This document shows, piece after piece, positions 49,801-61,956 of a stretch of 64,000 nt of DNA. The stretch is from positions 38,953,755 through 39,017,754 of the forward strand of contig NC_082701.1 in assembly GCF_949987515.2 (NCBI RefSeq), read 5' to 3'. Below the pieces are notes generated by a model that did not search any database, was not told the DNA's origin, and worked only from the letters and a program-made list of their open reading frames with translations. This stretch comes from Delphinus delphis. Lineage: Eukaryota > Chordata > Mammalia > Artiodactyla > Delphinidae. Both the position numbers and the translations under genes were made by a program. Position 1 is the first letter of the stretch. Each line of letters starts with the position of its first letter.

Positions 49801-52479
49801 TCTCCACAGATATTTAATGAGCACCTTCTTCCTGGGAGGGCTGATCCTACCTCCATCAATGGGGACTGTTAAGGGACACTTTGAGATTCAGGTGCTTTAA
49901 GAGTAGGAAGGGAAAGAGAACTAACATTTCTCAAGCAGCTACAATGAGCAGATACCTTTATGCTATTTCATTTATTCCTCACCATAAGAGATGTGCTATT
50001 TTTGTACATGTGGATTTTTGTTTGTTTTACAGATGAGGGAACAGAGTCTTAGAGAGGCTAAGGAATTTTCCAAGGTCATAAACGTAATAAGCACATAGGC
50101 TTAGATGAAGTGTGTCAGACTTTTCAAGGCTTCTTTTCCTTCACTGTAATATAATAATATTGGCAAAAGAATGTATACAAAAATAAGTAACATCATAATT
50201 AATAAAATTAATTATAATTAAGTGTAAGTATAGTAATTTTGATTAATTACAATTAATCATTAAAATAAATGTGATTTTTGCCACTAAATTTATAATTCTT
50301 TCCATATCTAGTGCTACCAGGACGTCTGCAATGTACTCCCAAATCCCTCTGGAAGGAGCTGTGTTCACAGAATGAAGGTTTGGAGGAATTAATAAATATG
50401 CAAATATATCCATTCTCCCAGGGAATTTTAATCCTTTCTAGAAGCTGGGCTGTGGACCTGAACTTGAAAGAGAAGCAAGCAGTCATCTGTGACGCTCTGC
50501 TGATAGCATGGAACAGTCCCCCCATTCTCTACACCATTCTCAGGGAGCAGGATGCCGATGAGCAGTCCTATTGCACCAGCACCGCCTTCACTCTGAAGCA
50601 GAAGCTGGTGAACTTGGGGGGCTACTCTGGAAATGTGTGTGTCATTACCAAGGTCCTCCACCTGAGTCCTGAGAGCAATGCGGAGTCCTCAGAGGGTGCA
50701 GCATCCCTGATTGATTACCCCAGGTCCTATTACATTGCAAACACTCAGCAAATGGAAGCTTTGTTGCAGTCCCTTGTGATTGTCTTGCTTGGCTTCAGAT
50801 CTTTCTTGAGTGACCAGCTTGGCTGTGAGGTTTTAAATCTGCTCACAGCCAAGCAGTATGAGATCTTCTCAAAAAACCTCCGCAAGAACAAAGAGTTGTT
50901 TATCCATGGCTTACCTGGCTCAGGGAAGACAATCATGGCCATGAAGATCATGGAGAAGATCAGGAATATGTTTCACTGTGAGGCAAATGAAATTCTCTAC
51001 ATTTGTGAGAACGAGCCTCTGAGGAAATTTATCAGGTAAGCAGTTGGATCTTCTTTTTTTTTTTTTGGCCGCGCCCCATGGCTTATGGGGATTGAACCCA
51101 GGGCCACGGCAGAGAAAGCACCCAGTCCTAACCACTGGGCGGCCAGGGAAGTCCCAAGCAGTTAGATCTTATTGTCAGCAAATGAGGTTCAGTCTAAATT
51201 CCCTCCAAATCACCTTGTTCCTTTTTAAAATTATTATTATTTTCAATTTTTTTCCAATTAATTTATTTTTGGCTGCACTGGGTCTTCATTGCTGCACACA
51301 GACTTTCTCTAGTTGCGGCCAGTGGGGGCTACTCTTCGTTGAGGTGCTCGGGCTTCTCCTTGCTGTGGCTTCTCTTGTTGCAGCGCTCAGCCTCTAGGGT
51401 GCCCAGGCTTCAGTAGTTGCAGCGCACGGCTTAGTAGTTGTGGCGCACGGGCTTAGTTGCTCTGTGGTATGTGGGAATCTTCCTGGACCAGGGATCGAAC
51501 CCATGTCCCCTGTATTGGCAGGTGGATTCTTAACCACTGCGCCACCAGGGAAGTCCGTGAATCACCTTGTTCCTTGAGAGTAAGATGGTAAAATGATCTG
51601 TGACAACAGTATCGTGTTCATAGGAGTATGATAGAGTAATTTTCCTCCTTTATTGACTCAGAGAAAACCTGAATGTGTCATTTTAATTTTTACAGTGACA
51701 AAAAAATCTGCCAGGCAGTGACCCGGAAAAGCTTCATGAAAAATGACTTTAAAAAGATTCAACACATCATCATCGATGAAGCTCAGAATTTCCGCAGTGA
51801 AGATGGGGACTGGTATGGCAAAGCGAAAACAATCACTCAGAGAGACAAGGATTGCCCAGGAATTCTCTGGATCTTTCTAGACTACTTTCAGACCAACCAC
51901 GTGGAGTGCAGCGGCCTCCCTGCTCTCTCAGCCCAGTTTCCAAGGGAAGAGCTCACCAGAGTGGTCCGCAACGCATATCAAATAACCGAATACTTACAAC
52001 GTGTATTGCAGGAGGTCAGAAAAAATCCTCCACCTAACATCCCCCTTGGGTCCCTGCAGATGCTTCATGAAGCTGAATGGACTCAGGTTGTTGAGGGAAC
52101 CTTAAATATTGAGGAAAACTTGCCTCTGAATAAAATAGCGACATATGTGGCAGACACTTGCAAGCTTCTCTTTGAAAGGGGCTATTCTCCCAAGGACATT
52201 GCTGTGCTTGTTAGCACCGCAAGAGATGTGGAGCGTTACAAGACGGAGCTCTTGAGAGCAATGAGGAAGATAAAGGTAGTGCACTTCACCAATGCGAGTA
52301 ACATGTCAGGTGATTATATTGTGTTGGACAGTGTCCGAAGATTCTCTGGCCTGGAAAGGAACATCGTGTTTGGGATCCATCCAAAGACAGTTGAGCCAGC
52401 TATCTTATACAACATTCTTGTCTGTCTGGCATCCAGAGCAAATCAACAGCTACATATTCTGTGGCACCGTGACGTTTAG
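45753..52479 (+). CDS. SLFN11: SLFN11/SLFN13-clade Schlafen (four coding exons)
   Basis: Coding segments 45753-46809, 47729-47857, 50312-51035 and 51696-52479 join in frame to give 897 aa (human SLFN11 901, SLFN13 897). These Schlafens are tRNA endonucleases with a helicase-like half; human SLFN11 limits codon-biased viral translation and blocks stressed replication forks. Catalytic acids E205, E210 and D248 are present. Two zinc ligands of the nuclease domain are changed: the H-x-C motif reads P281-F-C283 and the Cys pair reads C317-G318. SWAVDL, an intact Walker A (GLPGSGKT, K601) and Walker B (IIIDEAQ, D664, E665) follow. ATG 45753 matches the human start and has a strong context; an in-frame ATG at 45747 just after the splice acceptor is the alternative. 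No inactivating break. SLFN11 versus SLFN13 orthology is not settled. Confidence 0.9.
47729..47857 (+). CDS. SLFN11: SLFN11-like coding exon 2 (129 nt linker exon)
   Basis: Acceptor 'tttcccttctttgttaag', donor CCAG|GTAGTA, phase 1 at both ends. Encodes [15 protein letters not shown] and continues to KDLQQLLFP. Same length and phase as the SLFN14 linker exon. A downstream AG at 47749 would also be in phase, but this choice matches the human linker length. Confidence 0.87.
48907..49125 (+). mobile_element. CHR SINE in SLFN11-like intron 2
   Basis: Full-length copy, 26-A tail; duplication AACCCATAG on both sides. The rest of the 2.45-kb intron shows only a MIR. Confidence 0.95.
49915..50115 (+). 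mobile_element. MIR SINE in SLFN11-like intron 2
   Basis: 'acagatgagggaacagagtc' and 'ctaaggaattttccaaggtc'. Confidence 0.7.
50312..51035 (+). CDS. SLFN11: SLFN11-like coding exon 3 (SWADL and Walker A)
   Basis: Acceptor 'tttccatatctag', donor ATC AG|GTAAGC (phase 2). Encodes [31 protein letters not shown] and [12 protein letters not shown]. Confidence 0.94.
51054..51155 (-). mobile_element. CHR-family SINE at the exon 3 donor of the SLFN11-like gene
   Basis: 'ttggccgcgccccatgg' through 'gcggccagggaagtccc'. Duplication AAGCAGTTRGATCTT at 51038-51052 and 51156-51170; the left copy overlaps the donor GTAAGC. Confidence 0.93.
51240..51558 (-). mobile_element. Long CHR SINE in SLFN11-like intron 3
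   Basis: 'ttggctgcactgggtcttca' through 'gccaccagggaagtcc'. Flanks AAATCACCTTGTTCCTT / GAATCACCTTGTTCCTT. Confidence 0.93.
51696..52479 (+). CDS. SLFN11: SLFN11-like coding exon 4 (Walker B and C terminus)
   Basis: The acceptor 'aatttttacag' completes AGT, followed by [11 protein letters not shown]. Contains [26 protein letters not shown] and [13 protein letters not shown], and ends HRDV before TAG at 52477. Confidence 0.94.
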
Positions 52480-53208
52480 GAAGAATTCCAAACCAAAACA
52501 AGTTGAAGCGATTACTATGTAAATGTCCATAGGTGACAATCCGCTTGGTATTGGGAGAAACTTCTCTTTTCTGTTCATAGGTCAGCTAGAGATTTGGGCA
52601 GAGCTGACACACAGAATTTGGAACTTTCCCTCTCTGGCTCTCTCCTTTCAGGGATTCCTCCCCTACCTCCTTTCAGCAGCTATTATTGTCCCAAACTCTG
52701 TCCCCAATTCTTCCACCCAGAATAATAGTGGTTTTCTGAAGGAGATTTAACCACCCTGCACAGCACAGACTATGACCCACCCTGCGGTTAAAAACCATAA
52801 AAACAATATACTCGTCCTGTGGCCATTCTTTCTTCTAAGTCTGGACGTCCACAGTGCAATTTTTTGTTTTTTAAAATTTGTCCAGGGTTTATATTTATCT
52901 GCAGAAGGGTGGCCTGGTAGAAACTACCTTGGCCATACCAGAAGCAGAATTTTTGGTTCCTGAATTCTTGACATTTCTCTTTCCTATATTGATCCAGGAC
53001 TTGGGAGATTCCCAAGATAATTCAAACTGTGACCAAGTGGGCCTTAATAATTTTGACAGAACAGAGAGCACTGATAAAATTATTTACTCCTTTAAAACTG
53101 TAATCTCCATTTTTTTTTGCCCTCAGAATAACCCAGATCAAGCTTTAATTGTGATAGTAAGCATTAATTGTCACTTTACTGAGAAATTGTAGGCCATTAG
53201 AAAACAAA

Positions 53209-53214
53209 AATAAA
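53209..53214 (+). terminator. Candidate SLFN11-like poly(A) signal
   Basis: AATAAA in 'aacaaaaataaagctg', about 730 nt after the stop, followed by T-rich sequence. Confidence 0.5.
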
Positions 53215-53441
53215 GCTGTTTTCTCTGGCTTTCAGTGAGAGATAGCATTAGAAACCAAAATCTGGTTCTAAAGATACACATAGGCCATTAAGTAAACAGA
53301 GCTAGGAAAGATACAGCCTTTACAGATCAACTTCTCAACTCAGCTCTACGTATTGTTCTATAACATATCAACTTAAATTTTAAGTCAAGTACATTCTTGA
53401 ACTGTATTTTTCCCCTTTACTTTTATATTTTGTTGGGCTAC

Positions 53442-53837
53442 TGTTATGGACTGAATGTTTGTGTCCCCCTGAAATTCATAGGTTAAAGCCCTAACGTTTA
53501 GTGTGGCTGTTTTTGTAGATTTGTAAGGAAGTAGTTACAGCTAAATGAAGTCATAGGATGGGGTCTTGATCTCATAGGATTAGAGTCCTTATGAGAAGAG
53601 ACACCCAAGAGCTCTCTCTGTCCCTCTCCCTGTGCACACATAAACAAAAGGTCATGTGAGCACAGAGAGAGATGGCGGCTACCTCCAAGCCAAGAGAAGA
53701 AGCCTCAGAATGAAACTAATCCTACTGACACCATGATTTTGGACTTCCCAGCATCCAGAACTATGTGAAATAAATTTCTGTGTTTAAGCCACCCAGTCTG
53801 TGGTATTTTGTTATTGCAGCCTGAGCAGACTAATACA
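53442..53837 (+). mobile_element. Solo MaLR-type LTR
   Basis: Starts TGTTATGGACTGAATG and ends GCAGACTAATACA. 5-bp flanks GCTAC / GCCAC fit LTR integration. Confidence 0.75.
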
Positions 53838-54332
53838 GCCACAGAATTATTCTTTGAACTAAAACACATCAGTGTTATCGCTTAATAATGCTAATACAAT
53901 GACATATTTTTCTGTTTATACAAAACATTTAAAAATGTTTCTAATCTAAAAAATAACAATAAAATATTTGTATAACAAATGGAAATTTAAACATTACATG
54001 ACTAATATTCCACATATTAGTAATCCTAGTCTACTGATTTCCTCCATATTGCAAGTTGTGAATTTTTCTGCCTGTCTTTCTCCTATCTGTGTTTACTCAT
54101 GGAATTCCAGCCTCTTGCCTTGAAACCGTAGGCTCTTCTAACTTCAGCAAAATAAAATATATGAGCAAAATAAGGGAAAAAATGTTCTTTCTTTCTGACT
54201 ACATTAGATCAGATACAACTCTGTACCAAACAGTTATCCTTGTAAATGCTGTCTCTAATGAATTGGTTTTGTAAGATCCCTGGACTTGAGTTGCAATGTC
54301 TGTTAAAGTAATTCTTTAGAAGTCTAATTCTG

Positions 54333-57300
54333 GAGCGAAGACTGCCACCATGTCCTGCCGCCATCCACCGCACAGGGGTGGGGTGTTGCTCCAGGACCTT
54401 GCTTCAGACGTGTAAGCTCCCACATCCATTAAACCATTGATGTGTCTGTTGCTGACTCTGGGCTCTTTCTTCAGTCTTGAAGCTGGACAAGCGCAGGCAT
54501 TGTAGGCCTGCAGGGTGCAGCCCAATAATTAGTGGAGCCAGCCAGAAGACCGAGGAAACTCCCATGAGCGCCAAGATGTCGGAAAATACAGGATGGGGAA
54601 TGGAAAGTTGCGGGGGCCGTCCACCAGCGTGTGGGGCCCGAAAGTTGCAGGGGTGATCCTGAGGTGGCTGTCTTTGCTGAATGGGGGCTCCCAAGAGATC
54701 TGGAGAATAATGGCCTCCAACGGCTCTGCTATTGTATCAAATGAGCTAAGCTATCTTTCTAGAAGGAATTGGTATTTCTCTTGTGCCTTTGAGATATAAA
54801 TGATCTACGTGGGCTCTCTGGAACTTTAATCTTATGTGATCTCTAAGAGTAAAGGAGAAAAAATAGCTTTTAGGTAAACTCTATAGAAATAATTATGTTT
54901 TGGGAATGTCTATTTAAAGTAGTCTCTCTAGATTTTGGTAACTTGAAAATAAAGTTGAAGGAAGAGAATTCATGGGTCATTTCAAATAGGATAAAATATT
55001 AATTGCTGGGCGAGTCTAAGTTAATCTAACTTTGCCTGCTTAGGAGAGGAAGAGTCAAGCATTCAAGTTTTCCAATCAGGAAGTGCACAAATACTTGCTT
55101 CTTGGTTTTTGCCAGAGATTAAGGTTTTCAAGGGTTAAGGTTATAATCAGTCATAATTCCTGTAACCAAGTTTCTTTATTGATTACATTGTGATTAGGTG
55201 TTTAACTGTACCTTTTAAGTCTTTCGTCATTTGTAGACAGTTATTGTTGTACTCTAATGTTTTGGCAAAAATGCTTCATCTTCAAGAAGATTCACACCAT
55301 TGTAAAGCAATTATACTCCAATAAAGATGTTTAAAAAAAAAGAAGATTCATAGGAAGGCCTTTTTGACCATAACAGGTCTTTGATAAATTTCAGATCATA
55401 CTGCTGAACTGGGTAAGAACTTAAAGAATACTAATGGAAGACTTAACGGCTTCATAAAAAGTTAACAGAAGGATTGGTTACTGAGTGAACTGGTGAGTAT
55501 GGTAATAATGTTTATGGGTTTTGTCTGGAATGTTACTGGTTTTGATCTGTGTTTTGCAGATATGGGGAAGCCCTTCCCCTCAAGTTGGTTATGATTTATA
55601 GCAATTTGGTAAACTACACCTGTGGGTAAAATTCAAGCATTTTTTTTTTCTCTCTCTGCCTGGTCCCTCCAGAAACTGGGGACTTTTGGGTTCGAGTGTT
55701 TCCTGGCATGTGCAGGAATCTCAGTATCTTGGAGACAGAGAAATCCACCAAGGCAGAGCCTGATAGCAGACCTTTGGCATGCTTTGCTGGCTTTGAGAGG
55801 ACTTTTGGGAATTCAGTCTGAGACTCCTGAGGAGTTCACCCTCAGCCAGTTTGGAGGAGGCTATGTGGTCAATTGACCACACTTATTTTGCAAACAAATT
55901 AGTTTTGATTGGCTGTGTTTGCTGGAGATGAGGGCAGATTTAGAGAGAACAATGTTATGTTTCAGTGGATGTTAAATTCTAGTTCTGTTAATTGAGGTCT
56001 GTATTTATAAAAGTTATTGTATTAGCCATACTTTTGTCCTGATGTTCTGGATGGAAGGAAAATTATCTAGTGAAATTGTCACAGAGTATTACTACTCATG
56101 AAGTGTGACACTGTTTGCTGTAACTCTGCTACTAAAAGCACATGTATAATGCTTGTGTGACAATTGGGTGTAAGTGATAAAATATATGACCTATAAAGTG
56201 TTTCCCGATTAACGTATCTCTGAGCCTGTTCACGAGGTCTGATTAGTTTTCCCCCAACATGAATGGCTTGGCGAATATAAAGGAAGACTAGCACCGAGGG
56301 ACACGTTCTGAACCTGGGGTAGGAGTCAGCACCCCAGCATTGAGGGATGGATATTTTGATCATCAATGCTTTCTATTGAAAGATTTGCAATCAAAAGGGG
56401 AAATGATGGAAAAATCTGCACATATTGAGGTATGGGGAAGTCAGAAGGCTTATACATGGTTGAACTTAAATTTTACTGACCAGAGCAGCCTGTTTTTTGG
56501 CCTTTCAGACATGCATTGTACATCTGCTTTGTCCATTGAGGAAGGGAATGCATTTGAAAGTCAAGATGGAGTAGCTGAGGTTCAGACAACCAAGGTGAAG
56601 CTAGGCGGCCATTGTATACATGTTTTTGGACATGCTCTTGTATTACCGAACACTCGAGTTTTCTGAACTGTATTGCAGACCAGGACAAAAACCACAGGCA
56701 GGTGTGGTATTATCTCTGAATGCAGTTACGGCTTGTATTTTGCTTAATTGTCATGATCTCCCCTGTGTTGTGCCTGTTAGATGTCTTACATTTCATCCCT
56801 AGCCTGAGTGGAGGAAATCTACTCGAGGACTGAGCAGCAACACTGGCCTCACTGTGAAATAAGTCTAACTGCTGGGTCCACAGTGAGATGCTCTTGACAT
56901 CCTCCTCTGGACTTCCATGAAAAATCAACCCGGCTACTGTGGCTAGTGGGGAAAAGACATCCCATATGCCAATACATCAGAAGGACCCTGTCAGCATATG
57001 TTAATGTGCAATTGACTGCCCATGAGCCCCTCTGGGCTATGCTGTGTGGAATGGAACAGGCTGGCTTCTGAACACACAAGTCCAACTAGTGGGATTAATT
57101 GTTTTTTGTTTGGAAAGACCTAATGGGTCCACCCCTAATGGCACTCAACATAACATGGGGTGACAGATCTGTACTGTGCCTGCTGACTCCTGGCTAGACC
57201 ACCAGAATGTTTCTTTTAAAGCCGGGCCTTCCCCTCCCCATAGGGGTGGCTCTGGGTTTGTGAAAACCAGGGGTGACCTGTCTGTATTGTATTTGTGGCA

Positions 57301-57782
57301 TCTGGTTGCAGCGCCCCCTATATACTTGACCCCAGGGATATCATGGAAGAGGGGCGGACCAAGGTGGTAAGGGTTGTGCAGGGTTAGTAGGGCTAGAGTG
57401 TATGGTCAGGCCACTCAAGATGGCTGCTCTCTTGCTCTCTGTACATCCCCTGCCCAACCAGTGCCAGCTTCACCTACACCCTACTCACATGACTGACCTT
57501 TCTGCGTACTTGTCCCAAGCCCCAGCTAGTAATTGTTCTTATCAAAGGGGCAGTGAGGGGCTTGCCCCTCTACTGGTTTCCTTGCTAACTGATGAGCCCA
57601 CCCAACGTCAGTTCCCCTATAACTGGCAATCTCCCTCCTCCCACCCTCCCCAGCTCCCCACCCCTCCTCCGGGAGTGAAGACTGCCACCACAGTGGGGTG
57701 TCTCTCCAGGACCTTGCTTCAGACATGTAAGCTCCCCCATTCATTAACCATTGATGTCTCTGAAAAAAATAAATGAAAATAA
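54333..57782 (+). mobile_element. Endogenous retrovirus copy with R-U5...U3-R-poly(A) structure
   Basis: The left end begins inside an LTR at 'gcgaagactgccacc' and continues past 'ttaaaccattgatgtgtctg' into U5-like sequence (to about 54520). The right end has the fuller LTR: U3 from about 57399 (TGTATGGTCAGGCC), then the same R stretch, stopping at 'ttgatgtctctg' and passing into A-rich sequence (57763-57782). A 13-bp duplication AAGTCTAATTCTG flanks it (54320-54332, 57783-57795). The interior has many stops; the longest frame (56340-56666) is not a protein I recognise. The structure fits a retroviral RNA inserted by LINE-1 rather than a provirus. Confidence 0.75.
55293..55337 (+). mobile_element. 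Minimal LINE-1 3' tail
   Basis: Only 'ccattgtaaagcaattatac...aataaagatgtt' plus A tail. Flanks AAGAAGATTCA on both sides; inserted into the retroviral copy. Confidence 0.85.
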
Positions 57783-58289
57783 AAGTCTAATTCTGACTGG
57801 TTGTGTCACTTAATGATTTATTTATCGCCCTAGTAATAATATTTTTAAACTATAATATTTAAAAAATATATAAATACTCATGAGTTTCTCTTTAGACTGA
57901 AGAGGATTATTGATGCCGCCTTCTTCTTCCATATGAATGAGGAAAGCTTTACCTTGTATATCTGCTGCATTTCTGTTTTAAGTAAAAATTTGAGAGTTTG
58001 TGTCTCATTAAACAGAAAAAAAAAATGGTGCTGTAAAATAAATTATTAAATTTTGGAAAAAGGGAGCACTGAGGCCAGTGACTCCATGAGAGGGTCAAAT
58101 ATGACCCAGCAAAAGGTTAAGCAAGATTAACCTCTAGTTGGGTTTTGCTGGGGGTACCTGCCTATCTGCAATCTGGCTCTAACCATTTGGGACCTAACTT
58201 CACTAAGATCTGAAAATCTACCCAGCCATTGTAAAAATAAAACAAAATGTTTTTTAATTTTTAAATTTAAATTTTGTTTTAGACTTACA

Positions 58290-59250
58290 GGAAAGTTACA
58301 ATGTTGGTACAGAAAGCTTCCATATACCCCTCACTCACTTTCTCGTTTTGTTACCATCTTATCTATGGTTCATTTGTCACAGCTAAGGAACCAACCTTAG
58401 GACACTACTGTTGGGACTTCCCTGGTGGCGCCATGGTTAAGAATTCGCCTGCCAGTGCAGGGGACATGGGTTCAATCCCTGCTCCAGGAAGACCCCACAT
58501 GCCATGGAGCAACTAAGCCTGTGTGCCACGACTACTGAGCCTGCGCTCTACAGCCTGCGAGCCACAACTACTGAGCCCACATGCCACAACTACTGAGCCC
58601 TCATGCTGCAACGACTGAAGCCGGTGCGCCTAGAGCCCATGCTCTGCAATAAGAGAAGCCACCGCAATGAGAAGCCTGGGCACCGCAACAAAGAGGAGCC
58701 CCCGCTCACCACAACTAGAGAAAGCCCGCGTGCAGCAACGAAGACCCAACGCAGCCAAAAATTAATTTAAAAAAAAAAATAATAATTATTAAAAAGGGAC
58801 ACTACTGTTAATTAAACTCCACACTTTATTTGGGTTTCTTAGTTTTTCCCTAATGTCCTTTTTTTGTTGTTCCAGGATCTCATCCAAGATACCACATTAC
58901 ATTCAGTAGTCATGTCTCCTTAGCTTCTTTTGTTCTGTGACAGTTCTCAGACTTTGTTTCTGGTGACCCTGACAGTTTTGATGAGTACTAGTCAGGCATT
59001 TTGTACAATGCCCCTCAATTTGGGTTTGTCTGATGTTTTTCTCGTAATTGGACTGGAGTTATGGGTTTTTGAGAGAAAGACCACAGGGGCTAAGAGTCAT
59101 TCTCATCACATCATATCAAGGACATAGGCTCTCAATGTGACTTATCACTGATGATGTTAACTTTGGTCACCTGACTGAGGTAGTGCTTGCTATGTTTCTC
59201 TACTGTAAAGTTACTTTTCCCCACTCTTCATGTCAGTAAGTGCAGCCCAC
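58290..59250 (-). mobile_element. Old LINE-1-like repeat, split by a CHR SINE
   Basis: 'tgttccaggatctcatccaa', 'ctcaatttgggtttgtctga' and 'gatgatgttaactttggtca' match a mammalian L1M-type consensus. Same family as 62.87-63.89 kb. Confidence 0.6.
58414..58792 (+). mobile_element. Long CHR SINE
   Basis: 'gggacttccctggtggcgcc' head. Flanks AGGACACTACTGTT / GGGACACTACTGTT. Confidence 0.94.
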
Positions 59251-59364
59251 ACTCAAAGGATGGAGATTGAAGATACACCTCCTTGAAAGCAAGGAAATCT
59301 ACATAAACTATCCAGATTTTTTTTCCATTTCCTGGTGTAACGCTTTAAATATTTTTAAAATTTT

Positions 59365-59705
59365 AATTTAATTTTAATTGTTTTAATTAGCATACAAAGT
59401 ATATTAGTTTCAGGTGTACAATGTAGTGATTTGATATTTTTATACATTTTGAAATGATTAAGACAATAAGTCTAGTTACCATCATCACCATACGAAGTTA
59501 TTACAATATTCTTGACTATATTCCCTACGCTGTACATTACATCCCTAGGACTTATTCATTCTTTAAATGCAAGTTTGTACCTCTTAATCCCCTTTACCTA
59601 TTTTGCCATCCCCCAACCTCTCTCCCCTCAGGCAACCACCAGTTTGCTCTCTGTATCTGTGAGTCTGTTTCTGTTTTGTTTGTTCATTTGTTTTTTAGAT
59701 TCAAC
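59365..59705 (-). mobile_element. Old LINE-1 3' region
   Basis: 'tagtttcaggtgtacaatgt' and 'aagtctagttaccatcatca'. Confidence 0.75.
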
Positions 59706-60654
59706 AAAGAAGTGAGATTCAAACTCAGCCTGTTGGCAAAGATGCAGTTAATGAAGTGGCTATTAAACCCAAGGGTGAAATCTCTGAATCAATTAAATTG
59801 ACAGTGAATAAATTATTTCAGTCGACAAAATGGCTCAGAGAAAAGAGCTTGAATACATGGGTCTCCTATGGAAGCCTGCTAAGTTCAAGGTACATGGAAT
59901 TAAATCTAAAGAGAGAAGTATATTTCAAAAAGAATTCTAGGTATTGACACATGGAGTTAACTGGAACCAAATAGATTCAAACAACACTAACAAAAAATGT
60001 TTTCAAGAAAGTTAAATTGCCAGAAAGTCATTGACTAAAAAGCCAAAAACTGTGACTTCCTGAGACTTGAAACAAACCTTGGGCCCCCATCATTCTAGGG
60101 GCAGGTGGTATGTTGAGGAAGCTGCTCAGCATGCAGGGAGAGAAACAGGTTCCCAGTTTCCTCTTTAAATGTGGCAGAAGAAGATGATGCAAAAGGAGGA
60201 ACTCTCTGAGGGTGAAACCAAGAACCTTGGGGAGTAGTGGACAAGGGGAACGACTTACTGGGAGCAAAACTGATCAAAGTACACTCTCCTCCCCAGGTCA
60301 GAAGTCCAAGTCAATGTCTGCCTGACCAGACGAATTTCAGAATTTTTACGGATCGGTGACTATCCTGTGCCTCCCATTCTTCCCCTGTCTGAATGGGAGG
60401 ATTTACTGAGGTTATCCACTTACTGTTTCGCATTGCATAGTGTGTACGTGTTGTGTTGGGGGCGGGGGAGGGTAGATAACTTAAATCTCCAAAAAGAGTC
60501 CTCTCCAGACCTAATATGAAGACTATCACAATATCAGGACTTACTCTATCATGGGACATCCCACTGGGATGGAATTTTTGAGTTGTTTTCTTTAGGGATG
60601 GAGGTATATCTTGAATATGAAAGGAAGAGAAGTGAATTTTTGTGAGCAAATATT

Positions 60655-61040
60655 TGTGATGTATTGTAGTCTTTTCCAAAATATTGTCTGTCCCTCCTTG
60701 GATTAGGATTACACTTACTGCCACATTGAAATCAAACTTGGCCATTTGATTTGCTTTGGCCAATTAAATATGAGAAGTGATGTGTGCTACTCTGAGCAAA
60801 AGCTCTAAGACCATCATGTAGTTTCTCCTTGCTCTTGTCTTCTTCTGCCACAAGACTGGTGATGTCTCAGATAGGGTTCTTCTGGCAGCCTGCATCCCCA
60901 CATGAGAAGGATGTGGAGCAGAGCCAAAGTGAACCCCCAGCAGACCTGCAGTGTAAGTGAGAAAGCAAATGTTTGTTGTAAGCCACTGAGATTTGGGGAT
61001 CGTTTGTTCCTGCACCATGACCTGGCCTATATTGCTTAAC
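60655..61040 (+). mobile_element. Old MaLR LTR (MLT1-like)
   Basis: 'ttgctttggccaattaaata' and 'taagccactgagatttgggg'. Confidence 0.55.
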
Positions 61041-61049
61041 ATGTGAAGC

Positions 61050-61950
61050 ATGTCAAGTGAGGCAGAGCAACAAAATGGAAGAGGTCTTGGACTTTGTTGA
61101 CTTCTCAGAGGAATAACACATCATTTTTTACTTCTTTATGAGAAATACACTTCTAATTTCTTTAAGCCATTGTCAACTTGAGGTTTCTGCAAAAGCATCA
61201 GAACCAACATCCAAACACATGCCAACTTTACCCTCAACTCCTTTCATGCTAAACCATGGGCCTCTCTTTCTCCCTCTTACTCATCCTAGGTAGTGAAATA
61301 CCTTTGTTCATATATCAATTTACGTCTGCCACACTACGTATCTTTCTTAGGTCTACAGAGTCTGCTATATCCTCTCACATCATGTTGCAGGTTGAGTTCT
61401 CCAGAAGCAGATGCTGAGCTGCAGTTTAAGGTGAAAGATGTTTATGACAGAGCAGCACCCTGAATAGAATGGGAGGAAGCAGAATTGGGTAGAGAAAAGC
61501 AGTTGAACTGGGATGCAGCCCTCAACAAACCTTAGCCAACCAGGCAGGATGCTGTACAGTGAATTTTGCCCAACAGAGTTGTCCAGCATTGAGCTGAATG
61601 TTTGAGACTTTATATTGTCCATAACTCATTTTCCAGTTGTCAGTTGTAGATTGTGAGTCTGGGAGTGGTTTGTGACCCCAAGCAATGCAGCTCATTGCAG
61701 CTGAGGCGGGCCTTGAAGGAGCTGACATTTAGAGGCTGGTCTGCCGACTGCCCTCTCCAAATCTGGGCAGGAAACCTCCCTTGAAGGGAGATCTGGGTGG
61801 TGCATTCCCCATGTCTACCACACCCCACCTTCCTACAACCTCCTTTTATTCTCTTATGTATAAAGTTGCAATGATCTCCAAGTGTACTTCTGATCTATTC
61901 TGATGTTCATGGCATCAATCACATGTACAATGTATTTCACGTAGTTTTTT
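61050..61950. other. No gene recognised
   Basis: Non-coding sequence without a repeat family I can name; open frames here are short and unrelated to known proteins. Confidence 0.4.
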
Positions 61951-61956
61951 TGTTTG

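Noticed and set aside
56340..56666. 108-residue open frame inside the retroviral copy as a functional gene
   Set aside because: No recognised domain, and neighbouring frames are full of stops; treated as part of the decayed element.
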